7,930 nucleotides of DNA from Nitrospinota bacterium (GCA_003506735.1 DNYS01000127.1:1-7930); one strand, 5' to 3'. Shown: positions 1-7,901, numbered from the stretch's first letter. Made by a program: numbers and translations. Notes: generated by a model from the sequence alone, not told the origin.

Positions 1-393
1 GTCAGGATCCGGGGAGCACACCAGGGGAGATCAGGACCCCTTGACGCCGATCACGGCATGTCGGCTTGTATGAACGGAGAAGTCGTCCAAATCGAAAATA
101 CGCAAAATGATCCGCGGGTCCAGTATCCCGAGGACGCGAAATCAGAGGGCATCGTTTCCATGTTATCTGTTCCGATGATATTGATAGACAAGGTCATCGG
201 AGTGCTTCGCCTCTATACCTCGGAGACGCGGAGTTTCTCCGAGGATGAAGTCGCGTTTGTGCGGGCGATTTCCGATTTGGGAGTTCTTGTACTCGACCAC
301 GCGCGAAAATATTCGAGTTTAAAGGGTGATCACGATTCGCTAATCGCGAATTTTCAAACCTGGTTTGATACGGGGATGCACGACCCTCAGTGA
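1..393 (+). CDS. GAF-domain protein, 3' part (5' end outside window)
   Basis: The reading frame is open from base 1, and residues before the first ATG (base 58) already fit a GAF domain, so the gene starts to the left of the window and the ATG codons at 58 and 70 are internal. About 130 residues are visible. They hold the second half of the domain: a segment ending DPRVQYPEDAKSEGI, a hydrophobic strand SMLSVPMI, then a strand KVIGVLRLY, then a helix that includes FSEDEVAFVRAISDLG. It ends in a short tail, ARKYSSLKGDHDSLIANF, with TGA at 391-393. GAF domains bind small ligands or mediate dimerisation. No output domain follows, so this looks like a stand-alone or C-terminal GAF domain; the N-terminal part, and any other domain, cannot be seen. 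No ligand can be named. It converges on the decayed gene to its right. Confidence 0.85.
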   Translation, partial: VRIRGAHQGRSGPLDADHGMSACMNGEVVQIENTQNDPRVQYPEDAKSEGIVSMLSVPMILIDKVIGVLRLYTSETRSFSEDEVAFVRAISDLGVLVLDHARKYSSLKGDHDSLIANFQTWFDTGMHDPQ

Positions 394-456
394 TTATTTT
401 GAACCTTTTTATTTTATTAAAGAGATATCATATATTCAGGTGAGGAAACGAGGGTT

Positions 457-855
457 TTAAGGGCGCCAAAAAGAAAATGCGACTTTAGACGCCGAATTTT
501 TTGCATAGTGCGTTAATACTTTCTCCATCACTTTTTCGTCCTTGAATGGGAGCCGGTGGAATTGCTGAACGCTCTGGCGAAGAGAGCGGAGGAGGTAAGC
601 CGTGCCGAAGAGGAGCTTGTATTCCAGGAATAAATTGGCGGCATGGACGTCTTTCTCCGCTCCCGGCATTTCTTCCATCGTCAGGTACATGTCGGAGGAG
701 ACATATACGTTTGGGCATATGTAGGGCACGCCGATCATCACGTCAATTCACGGCCAGCCCGCATGGAACCCAACCTAGGTAAGCTCCGGAAACGAGTTGG
801 CAACCTGTTGGATGTCGACCGGATTGAACCCGAAATATTTATTCGCGCCTCCGGC
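457..855 (-). pseudogene. Decayed amidohydrolase-family gene, C-terminal remnant
   Basis: Read on the minus strand in one frame, this stretch gives a coherent but broken C-terminal part of an amidohydrolase-2-type metal-dependent hydrolase. Visible blocks in order are [20 protein letters not shown], then VGFHAGWP, then [22 protein letters not shown], then YKLLFGTAYLL, then DEKVMEKVLTHYAKN. The frame is interrupted by TAG at 775-777 and TGA at 748-750; the second falls where HAGWPW would have its last Trp (TGG to TGA). Another in-frame TGA lies at 856-858. The frame ends with TAA at 457-459. The N-terminal half of such an enzyme, with its HxH metal motif, is absent: fumC begins 25 bases beyond. 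The 94-residue open part could start at GTG 741, but it lacks most of the fold, so I call it a relic. The family is inferred from remembered patterns, not from a search; exact substrate class unknown. Confidence 0.72.
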
Positions 856-867
856 TCATGCATAAAC

Positions 868-873
868 AAGGAG
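868..873 (+). promoter_or_regulatory. Ribosome binding site of fumC
   Basis: AAGGAG lies 6 nt before the ATG at 880. It decides the start: the same frame is open back to 643, but residues upstream of 880 have no fumarase character and lie over the antisense amidohydrolase relic. Confidence 0.85.
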
Positions 874-879
874 ATTCCG

Positions 880-2271
<1,392 letters not shown>

Positions 2272-2388
2272 CGGAACAGGTGTGCTCCGCGAAAAGTGAA
2301 TCTCACTGGCCTTGTATCTAACCCATATGAGCTCTTCCTTTTCATGCTGATAGGAAAATGGGTGCCGACTCCTGCGCATAGCGAATTA

Positions 2389-2405
2389 GAACCTATCTCA
2401 AAATT
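2389..2405 (+). repeat. Left terminal inverted repeat of the IS
   Basis: GAACCTATCTCAAAATT, which pairs with the reverse complement of 3218-3234 with one mismatch (A for G at position 12 of the repeat). It contains the transposase stop codon TGA (minus strand, 2398-2400). Confidence 0.9.
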
Positions 2406-3174
2406 GTTTCAGCAGGATGAGGGCGCAAGCGAGTTGAACGAACCCGAGGAAGTTCTGGACATAGTACTCCCAGCGAATCAGGATTCGGCGGTGCCACTGG
2501 ATCCAGGAGAAGAAGCGCTCCACCAGCCACCGGCGCTGGTAGCGGCGCAGCCGCCTTCCGTCTTGGATGCGCAGCTTGCGGCGGTTCCTGCGGTGCGGCG
2601 CGATCATCCGGATTCCCTGCTGGCGAAGCTCCTCGTCCAGATGGTCGCTGTCGTAGGCTTTGTCGCCGATCAGGTTCTCCGGCTTCGCTTCAACCATGTA
2701 GAAGTCGAACGTCAGCTGCACCAGGGTGACCTCATGGTGGTTGGCCGCGTGGGTCGAGGCCGCCAGGGGCAGCCCGCCCCGGTCCACGATCCCCATGATT
2801 TTCACGCCTTTCCCGCGCTTGGTGGGGCCGACCCCCTCGCCGCCGCCCTTGGCCGGGGAGAACATCGCGTCCACAAAACACTCCGACTCGTCGAGCCCGC
2901 CCTGCTCGCGCAGTTCGTTGGCCAGCGCGCACAAGACCTCCCGCAGAACGTCCCGCTCGCACCATCGCTGAAAGCGGCGGTGCACCGTCTTGTAGTTGGG
3001 GTAACACTGGGGGAGCATGTGCCACTGGGCGCCCGTGTTGAGAATCCAGAGCACGGCCTCCAGGACGCGCCGCGCGGGAACCGGCTTGCGTCCCGGCCGC
3101 CCGTCGGGAATGTTCTCTTCGGGAAAATGCCGGCGAATCCTTTCCCACTGCGCATCCGTCAGGGAGATGGCCAT
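2398..3174 (-). CDS. IS5-family DDE transposase
   Basis: This 258-residue protein cuts and joins the ends of the surrounding element. An N-terminal DUF4096-like segment (about 1-80) has LTDAQWERIRRHFP, GRPGRK and WILNTGAQWHMLP. The catalytic DDE core follows: D102 in CFVDAMF, D171 in IGDKAYDSD and E219 in RRWLVERFFSWI, with the Y(2)R(3)E spacing kept as Y212, R215, E219. All three acidic residues are present and the frame is unbroken, so the enzyme may be functional; no frameshift is needed to make it, unlike some IS427-type relatives. ATG 3174 is preceded closely by AAGG. The stop lies inside the left inverted repeat, so the gene fills nearly the whole element. The opposite strand is open over most of its length, but that reads as a composition shadow. 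Confidence 0.95.
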   Translation of the reverse strand: MAISLTDAQWERIRRHFPEENIPDGRPGRKPVPARRVLEAVLWILNTGAQWHMLPQCYPNYKTVHRRFQRWCERDVLREVLCALANELREQGGLDESECFVDAMFSPAKGGGEGVGPTKRGKGVKIMGIVDRGGLPLAASTHAANHHEVTLVQLTFDFYMVEAKPENLIGDKAYDSDHLDEELRQQGIRMIAPHRRNRRKLRIQDGRRLRRYQRRWLVERFFSWIQWHRRILIRWEYYVQNFLGFVQLACALILLKQF

Positions 3175-3217
3175 GCCTTATTGTACGCATGAACATTCCC
3201 TTACTCAACAAAAACCT

Positions 3218-3234
3218 AATTTCGAGATAGGTTC
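3218..3234 (-). repeat. Right terminal inverted repeat of the IS
   Basis: On the minus strand it reads GAACCTATCTCGAAATT, 16 of 17 identical to the left end. It lies on the transposase-start side, about 43 bp before the ATG, so any transposase promoter must lie in or next to it. Confidence 0.9.
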
Positions 3235-3335
3235 TAAGCCTTTATCTTATAATCCTCCATCCCTCGAATTAGGATATAGGCAATAACGAATTTTGAAATT
3301 TCGGAAAAGAGGCATACGGAGCGGCAGCCTTCCGC

Positions 3336-4274
3336 TTAAATGCCGGGCTCTTGAAAAATTTCGCGTTCCTTCATTCGTAGGATGAGCGTTTTGATTCTTT
3401 TATCCAGGGCATTTTTCGCCGAATCGCCGCCCCAGCGAAAAAACCCCTGCCCGCTCTTCATTCCCAGCTCTCCCTTTTCCACTTTTTCTTTCAGGAGAGG
3501 GGAGGGAGTATCCCTGTTGTCCAGGTCTCCCTGAAGATATCCATGAATATTGAGAAAGACATCCAGGCCGGAGGCGTCCATCCCGGCAAAAACCGGCAGA
3601 ACGCCAAAGCCGTACACCACCTTATCGATGTCCTCGGGCGTCGCGATTCCCCTCTCCAGCATGTAAATGGCCTCTCTTCGAATAGCGGTCGAGATTCTCA
3701 CCCCGATATGGCCAAGGGTTTCCTTCACCAACACGACATCCTTTCCCACACTTTCCAGGAGGATTTTGGTGGCCCGAAAAGTTTCCTCGGATGTTTCCGC
3801 TCCCCGGACGACCTCCACCACTGGGCGGAGCGGGGTGGGCGTATAATGGTGTGCGACGATCAATTTATCCTTTCGCCGGGCGTTTCTCCCGATTTCCGAA
3901 AGCCGGAGGCTAGAGGTATCCGAGGCGAGGATGGCGTGCGGCGGGCAAAGGGCGTCAAGCCTCTCGAAGATTTCCTGTTTCAGGGGAAGATTCTCGGATA
4001 CGGATTCCATGACGAAATCCGCGCCCGAGGCGGCCTCTTCGAAATCGATCGTTGGATGAATACGCGAGAGGGTCTCCCGCACCTCTTGCTCCATGTACAA
4101 ATCATTTTCCTCGAACAAATCGAGGTAGAACCGAATCCTCTCCATCGCCAAGGACGAACTCTTCCGCGCCCTGTTGTAAATGGATACCTGGTATCCCCCA
4201 TGGGCAAACTGAATCGCCAGCCCCTGGCCCACGTACCCGCCGCCGATGACGGCGATTTGCCTGATACCGGCCAT
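3336..4274 (-). CDS. 3-hydroxyacyl-CoA dehydrogenase family protein
   Basis: Family members oxidise a 3-hydroxyacyl-CoA to the 3-ketoacyl-CoA with NAD+ in beta-oxidation or related routes. The 312 residues are normal for a single-function enzyme of the PaaH/HBD/CRYL1 type. The N-terminal Rossmann fold has GGGYVG at 11-16, then SDTSSLRLSEI near 118-128. The active-site region AHHYTPTPL aligns His142 and Glu154 with the His-Glu pair of the family (12 residues apart, as expected). The C-terminal helical domain has the typical ERGIATPEDIDKVVYGFG segment (207-224), and KSGQGFFRW near the end. Two usually conserved substrate-site Asn residues are replaced (Thr145 and Val192), so the substrate may be unusual. 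ATG 4274 follows GGAGG closely. It is the last gene of the four-gene operon, 11 nt after the alcohol dehydrogenase gene. Which acyl-CoA it uses cannot be told. Confidence 0.9.
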   Translation of the reverse strand: MAGIRQIAVIGGGYVGQGLAIQFAHGGYQVSIYNRARKSSSLAMERIRFYLDLFEENDLYMEQEVRETLSRIHPTIDFEEAASGADFVMESVSENLPLKQEIFERLDALCPPHAILASDTSSLRLSEIGRNARRKDKLIVAHHYTPTPLRPVVEVVRGAETSEETFRATKILLESVGKDVVLVKETLGHIGVRISTAIRREAIYMLERGIATPEDIDKVVYGFGVLPVFAGMDASGLDVFLNIHGYLQGDLDNRDTPSPLLKEKVEKGELGMKSGQGFFRWGGDSAKNALDKRIKTLILRMKEREIFQEPGI

Positions 4275-4285
4275 CTTTCCTCCCG

Positions 4286-5320
4286 CTATAAAATCGCGAC
4301 ACCTCTTCCGAACACTTCATTCCGCTCGATCTTGTCGAGGACTTCGTTCACCTCCGATAGCGGGAACGAAAACGAAACCACCGGTTCGATTTTCCCCGTT
4401 CTCACCAATTCGAGCGCCTTATGGAACTCTTCCTTGGTGTTGTAGCGGCAGCCCGTGAGGACAACCTCCTTCATGGTGAGGGCGTCGGGATCGATCTCCA
4501 GCCGGTCGCCGGGCCGGGAGCCGATCCGCACGAGGGTTCCCGCGGTGTCGAGACACCGGTAACACGCGGCGAGGGATTCGGATGAGCCGTACAGATCGAT
4601 GGCCACCTGCACGCCCCCGCCGCCGGTAACCTCCATAACCGCCTCGTCGAAAGAGGAATCGAAAGGCCTCTCGGCCGTGTTGATGACCGCTTCGGCTCCG
4701 TATTTTTTCGTTTTTTCGTTTTTCTCGTCCGAAACATCCGCCCCGATGACCCTTGCCCCGAAGAGCTGGGCCATCTGCACCATATGAATTCCCACGCCGC
4801 CCGCCGCGCCGACGATGAGCAGGTGATCGCCGGGCGAGACCTTGGCACGCTCCCGAAGGGCATGGAGGGAGGTGGAAACGGGGCTCACGAGGGTCGTCGC
4901 CGCCTCGTCCGAGATATCCGGGGGAATGGGAAGCACGTTTCTTCCGGGGACCTTCACGTAATCGGCAAACCCGCCGTCTATCGCCAGCCCCACGATCCCT
5001 TTGTTGTTCCTGCACAGGGTCTCACGGCCATTCCAGCAAAACTCGCAGGCGCCGCAGTTCAAATAGTCGTAGACGGCGACCCGGTCCCCCGTGCGTACGT
5101 TTTTGACCGACGCCCCGGCCTCGGCGATCTCTCCCGCGATTTCGTGCCCGAGGATCCGGGGAAGCACGACGTTCGACTGCCCGGCCCGCGTTTTGACATC
5201 GAGCATGTCCGGAGCGCAGGCCCGCACTTTCACCACCACTTCGTCCGGCCCGCCCCGGGGGGCCGGGACATCCTCCATCCGGAGAGGGCTGGAGAACTCG
5301 CGAAGCACCATGGCGCGCAC
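4286..5320 (-). CDS. Zinc-type medium-chain alcohol dehydrogenase (MDR)
   Basis: This 344-residue protein has the two MDR domains: an N-terminal GroES-like domain (about 1-140) and a Rossmann domain with GAAGGVG at 171-177. The structural zinc site is complete, with Cys 89, 92, 95 and 103 (CGACEFC...C). The catalytic zinc site has Cys35 and His59-Glu60 (GHE), but the third usual ligand, Cys174 of horse liver ADH, aligns with Ser146. Asp195, after the second Rossmann strand, hints at NAD+ over NADP+. The family includes alcohol, polyol and hydroxyacyl-CoA dehydrogenases and acryloyl-CoA-type reductases, so the reaction is open; context suggests oxidation or reduction of a CoA-linked or derived intermediate. 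The start is GTG 5320, 7 nt after AGGGAGGGG; ATG 5311 is a possible alternative. The gap from the preceding stop is 3 nt, which suggests translational coupling. Confidence 0.9.
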   Translation of the reverse strand: MRAMVLREFSSPLRMEDVPAPRGGPDEVVVKVRACAPDMLDVKTRAGQSNVVLPRILGHEIAGEIAEAGASVKNVRTGDRVAVYDYLNCGACEFCWNGRETLCRNNKGIVGLAIDGGFADYVKVPGRNVLPIPPDISDEAATTLVSPVSTSLHALRERAKVSPGDHLLIVGAAGGVGIHMVQMAQLFGARVIGADVSDEKNEKTKKYGAEAVINTAERPFDSSFDEAVMEVTGGGGVQVAIDLYGSSESLAACYRCLDTAGTLVRIGSRPGDRLEIDPDALTMKEVVLTGCRYNTKEEFHKALELVRTGKIEPVVSFSFPLSEVNEVLDKIERNEVFGRGVAIL

Positions 5321-5323
5321 GCG

Positions 5324-6508
5324 CTATCCCCTCCCTTGGATATTTTCGGTTTCGAGAAGTCTCCCGAGCTTGAGCCGGGCGGTATCGTGCGTCTCTCCGT
5401 GGAAGAGGCACCCGATCGCATCCCGCCAGTATTTCTGGACCGGGTAATCGCGCATAAAACCGTACCCGCCGAATATCTGAATGGCGGCGTCGCAAACGCG
5501 GGGCGCCATCTCGGAGGCGAAAAGAACCGAAGTCATCCCGAGCCCGGATTCGAATTCCCCCGGGTTGTCTGAATGCCAGGCGGCCCTCCAGACCAGATCG
5601 CGGGCCACATCGACATTGACCTTCATCTCGGCAAGGCGGAGGGAGACGATATCGTGCTCGAAGATGGGCTTCCCTCCCTGGACCCGCTCCAGCGCGTGCT
5701 CGATGGCCTTCTCAAGCGCGGCCCGGGCGATGCCCACCCCGAACGCGCCCAGCGTGGGAGCGATTTTCCCGAAATACCGGCTCTTCGTGCCCGTGCCGTT
5801 CCCGGCGCCGTCCGGCAACACATCTTCACCGGGGATCCGGCATTTCTCGAAATCCAGTTCGGATTCGAGAAAAATCCTCGTCCCCATTTTGTCGTGGACC
5901 TCCCCCAGCCGGACGCCGGGAGCATTTTTCGGAACGATGAAGGTGAAGGTTTCCCCAGAACCGGGGGCCGCACCCCTCGCCCTGGCATCGACGATAAAAA
6001 GCTTGGCCAGCGGCCCGCAGCCCACGAAGCGTTTTTTTCCGTCCAGCACCCAGCCGGAGCCCTCCCGCGCGGCGGTCAGGCGCAGATCGTCCGGCGGGGT
6101 AATCGGGCCCAATGTCCCGTCCCCCAACAGGCAGGTATCGTCTTCGGCGAACATGGGAATGTATTTCGATTTTTGCTCCTCCGTTCCGCACTCGAGGAGA
6201 AGCCCCGCGAGCTTCCACGACTGATGAACGGCGGCGGCGAAGCCGGCCTCCGCGGCCATGAGCTCTTCGAGCAAAACGCAGTGAGTCAGCACGCCCATGT
6301 CCGCTCCGCCCCATTTTTTAGGCAGCGGCAAATTCTTCAGGCCCAGGGACGAAAACTCCTTCAAGGCATCCCAGGGAAACGGCCCTTCCGGGTCCTCGGA
6401 CGCCACCCGGTCCCTCTCATCCGCGATGGGCTGAAGCTGGCGTTCCCCGAATTTCTGGCACTCTTCTTTCAGGGCGGTTTGATCTTCGGTAAGAGCGAAA
6501 TTCACCAT
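5324..6508 (-). CDS. Acyl-CoA dehydrogenase homologue ACAD-1 (degenerate FAD loop)
   Basis: The protein has 394 residues and the three-part ACAD layout: N-terminal helices (about 1-120, with KWGGADMGVLTHCVLLEELM at 65-84), a middle beta domain (about 121-235) and a C-terminal helical domain. ACADs normally oxidise acyl-CoA to enoyl-CoA using FAD and pass electrons to electron-transfer flavoprotein. Kept here are Arg275 in LERVQGGKP and FGGYGF at 346-351 with Gln344, which in the family contact the FAD of the neighbouring subunit. The TEPxxGSD loop of the middle domain is replaced by GDGTLGPITPPDD (129-141). The canonical catalytic EGT aligns with GET (371-373), one position off. It is a clear paralogue of the next gene upstream and may be its partner subunit. 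ATG 6508 has an AGGGA about 10 nt upstream. Without normal catalytic residues, the reaction is uncertain. Confidence 0.9.
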   Translation of the reverse strand: MVNFALTEDQTALKEECQKFGERQLQPIADERDRVASEDPEGPFPWDALKEFSSLGLKNLPLPKKWGGADMGVLTHCVLLEELMAAEAGFAAAVHQSWKLAGLLLECGTEEQKSKYIPMFAEDDTCLLGDGTLGPITPPDDLRLTAAREGSGWVLDGKKRFVGCGPLAKLFIVDARARGAAPGSGETFTFIVPKNAPGVRLGEVHDKMGTRIFLESELDFEKCRIPGEDVLPDGAGNGTGTKSRYFGKIAPTLGAFGVGIARAALEKAIEHALERVQGGKPIFEHDIVSLRLAEMKVNVDVARDLVWRAAWHSDNPGEFESGLGMTSVLFASEMAPRVCDAAIQIFGGYGFMRDYPVQKYWRDAIGCLFHGETHDTARLKLGRLLETENIQGRG

Positions 6509-6549
6509 GATAAAATTTCCCTTTTTCGCGAGGGATTCAAAATTCCGGT

Positions 6550-7758
6550 TTAAAGCGTGGACACCATCTGACCGGCGAGAGACCTGCCGATTTTCAGCAA
6601 CCGGACATCGACCGTGTTATTGATGTGGTTCGTCATGAGCGCGTCCCGGAAAAATTTTTCCGCCGGGAACCCGCGCGTATACCCGTCCTTGCCGAAAATG
6701 TGCATGGCATTTTCGCATACCGACCTGGCGCAAACGGTGCTGAAATAGCTCGATATGGCCGCGTCCCGCTGAACATAGTGTTCCCGGTTGTCCGAGCCCC
6801 ATGCCGCCCTCCAAATCGCGCTTCTCGTCGCCTCGATCAGCGTCAGCATGTCGGCCAGGCGCACGGCAACGGCATCGTTCCGGATAAGGGGTTTGCCGCT
6901 TCGGATCGTTTTGCGGGCATGGGAAAGGGCGGCCTCATAAGCTCCCCTGGCAATCCCCAGGCCGAACGTCGCGACCATCGGGGCCCCCCTTCCGTAGTGT
7001 CTCGCCCGATCGGAAAATCCCTCGTTTACGCCTATCAGGACGTCCGATTCCGGAACCCGGACATTTTCCAAAATGAGTTCGGCGTTCATAAGAAGCGCCC
7101 CGCCCACTTTGTCGTGGGTGCGGCCAATCCGGAGACCCGGGGTATCCCGCCACATGAGGAACTGGGTGGCTCCCTCCGGGGCCGGCGCCCGGGGGTCAGT
7201 CCTGCCAACGACAATAAAGATCCTGGCAAGGGTTGCGCAGGCGACGAAATGCTTGGTTCCGTTCAACACCCATTCGTTTCCCTCCTTGACGGCGGAGAGC
7301 TGGATCCCGCCTTCCACGCCCCTATAGGGAAAGGTGTTGTCGGTTCCCGAGCCGGGCTCCGTCTGGCCGATGGAAATCAAGCAGGTGTCGTCCTCTATAA
7401 ACGGGAGGAGATATTTTTTCTTCTGCTCCTCCGTCCCCTCCCTGCCGATGTGCTGGGACAGCCTCCAAACCTGGTGGAACGTGGCGGCGAACCCCGGCTC
7501 GACCGCCATCACCTCCTCCAGGAGGATGCAATGAGTCAGGGTGTCGAGGTCCCTTCCGCCGAGCCCCCTGGGAAGTCCGAGCGTGCGCAGCCCCATCTTG
7601 GAGGCGGCCTTGAGGGCTTCGATCGGAAAACATCCCGCCGGGTCGATCTGGGACTTCCGGTCACATTCGGCCGCGATCGGTCTTAGCTCCTTCTCGCAAA
7701 ATTCCCGTACAAGGCTTTGGAGTTCTAATTGCTCGTCCGTCAGTCTCATGTCAACCAT
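6550..7758 (-). CDS. Acyl-CoA dehydrogenase homologue ACAD-2
   Basis: The 402-residue ACAD-fold protein starts MVDMRLTDEQ at ATG 7758, with GAGGGA 6 nt before it. The frame is open for 51 more codons up to 7911, but that extension is basic, low in hydrophobic residues and unlike the ACAD N terminus, so I reject it. The N-terminal domain has LGGRDLDTLTHCILLEEVM. The flavin/substrate loop QTEPGSGTD (132-140) is intact, and about ten residues longer just after it than in ACAD-1. The C-terminal FAD-contact motifs are altered: Thr284 where Arg is usual, His353 for Gln, and GKDG (356-359) for GGYG. The catalytic Glu position reads Asn380/Asn381. Residues at the usual WIT flavin contact are FVA (171-173). 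It is the first gene of the operon seen here and is separated by 41 nt from ACAD-1. A dehydrogenase role acting alone is doubtful. Confidence 0.9.
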   Translation of the reverse strand: MVDMRLTDEQLELQSLVREFCEKELRPIAAECDRKSQIDPAGCFPIEALKAASKMGLRTLGLPRGLGGRDLDTLTHCILLEEVMAVEPGFAATFHQVWRLSQHIGREGTEEQKKKYLLPFIEDDTCLISIGQTEPGSGTDNTFPYRGVEGGIQLSAVKEGNEWVLNGTKHFVACATLARIFIVVGRTDPRAPAPEGATQFLMWRDTPGLRIGRTHDKVGGALLMNAELILENVRVPESDVLIGVNEGFSDRARHYGRGAPMVATFGLGIARGAYEAALSHARKTIRSGKPLIRNDAVAVRLADMLTLIEATRSAIWRAAWGSDNREHYVQRDAAISSYFSTVCARSVCENAMHIFGKDGYTRGFPAEKFFRDALMTNHINNTVDVRLLKIGRSLAGQMVSTL

Positions 7759-7795
7759 TTTTCGTCCCTCGAAAAGGCCCTTCGGGAGTGGCGAT

Positions 7796-7822
7796 GAATA
7801 ATCTTTAGCAACATTATTATTC
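7796..7822. promoter_or_regulatory. Possible operator: inverted repeat upstream of ACAD-2
   Basis: GAATAAT and ATTATTC are separated by 13 bp, so the arm centres are 20 bp apart, about two helical turns. It lies 38-64 bp before the ACAD-2 start in the AT-rich leader and is the only clear dyad there that could bind a repressor of the operon. No regulator gene is in the window, and AT-rich sequence gives such matches by chance. Confidence 0.25.
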
Positions 7823-7879
7823 AATCCAGAATTATGCAGCAGCGCTCTCCGTTTAGCAATTTCCGACCTTTTCTTCTTC

Positions 7880-7901
7880 CTCGGCGGTGCTTCCCGCCGA
7901 G
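7880..7901 (-). other. Perfect 8-bp hairpin in the operon leader
   Basis: CTCGGCGG and CCGCCGAG flank a 6-nt loop. On the minus strand it lies about 120 nt before ACAD-2 and is followed by a purine-rich run, not a U tract, so it is not a standard intrinsic terminator. It could be a leader structure, or the end of an upstream unit; function unknown. Confidence 0.3.

Larger units (their letters stand above)
2389..3234 (-). mobile_element. Complete IS5-family insertion sequence (846 bp)
   Basis: The element has one intact transposase gene between 17-bp terminal inverted repeats that match at 16 of 17 positions. The base pairs outside are TA on both sides (2387-2388 and 3235-3236), consistent with a 2-bp TA duplication; removing the element plus one copy restores GCGAATTAAGCC. 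If there was no duplication, the symmetry extends to TTA...TAA and the ends would be 2386 and 3237. The size, the single gene and the TA/TTAA target fit the IS427-like part of the IS5 family, a group assignment made from memory. The transposase gene's stop lies in the left repeat. The element sits between two converging transcription units and interrupts no recognisable gene. Intact ends and an intact gene suggest a recent, possibly active, insertion. Confidence 0.92.

Noticed and set aside
11..22. GGAGCACACC near the left edge, matched in inverse orientation after fumC (about 2278-2291)
   Set aside because: A 10-base match between a coding segment and an intergenic one is expected by chance and has no further similarity around it.
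643..879. Upstream extension of the fumC reading frame
   Set aside because: It has no fumarase character, overlaps the antisense amidohydrolase relic, and a strong AAGGAG fixes the start at 880.
2296..3192. Plus-strand open frame (298 codons) opposite the transposase
   Set aside because: It covers the whole IS and crosses its left end, and the transposase on the other strand has complete catalytic motifs.
2732..3211. Second minus-strand frame overlapping the transposase, as in frameshifting IS427-type elements
   Set aside because: The 258-residue transposase is whole in a single frame, so no frameshift product is needed, and this frame is Arg/Gly/Ala-rich without motifs.
3320..3336. Hairpin AGCGG/CCGCT just after the last operon gene as a terminator
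   Set aside because: The stem is only 5 bp and has no U tract directly after it in either direction.
6509..6549. TCCCT/AGGGA stem that could hide the ACAD-1 ribosome binding site
   Set aside because: Five base pairs with mismatches beyond and an 8-nt loop are too weak to claim regulation.
5573..6553. Plus-strand open frame (326 codons) opposite ACAD-1
   Set aside because: It is a composition shadow; ACAD-1 on the other strand is a clear family member.
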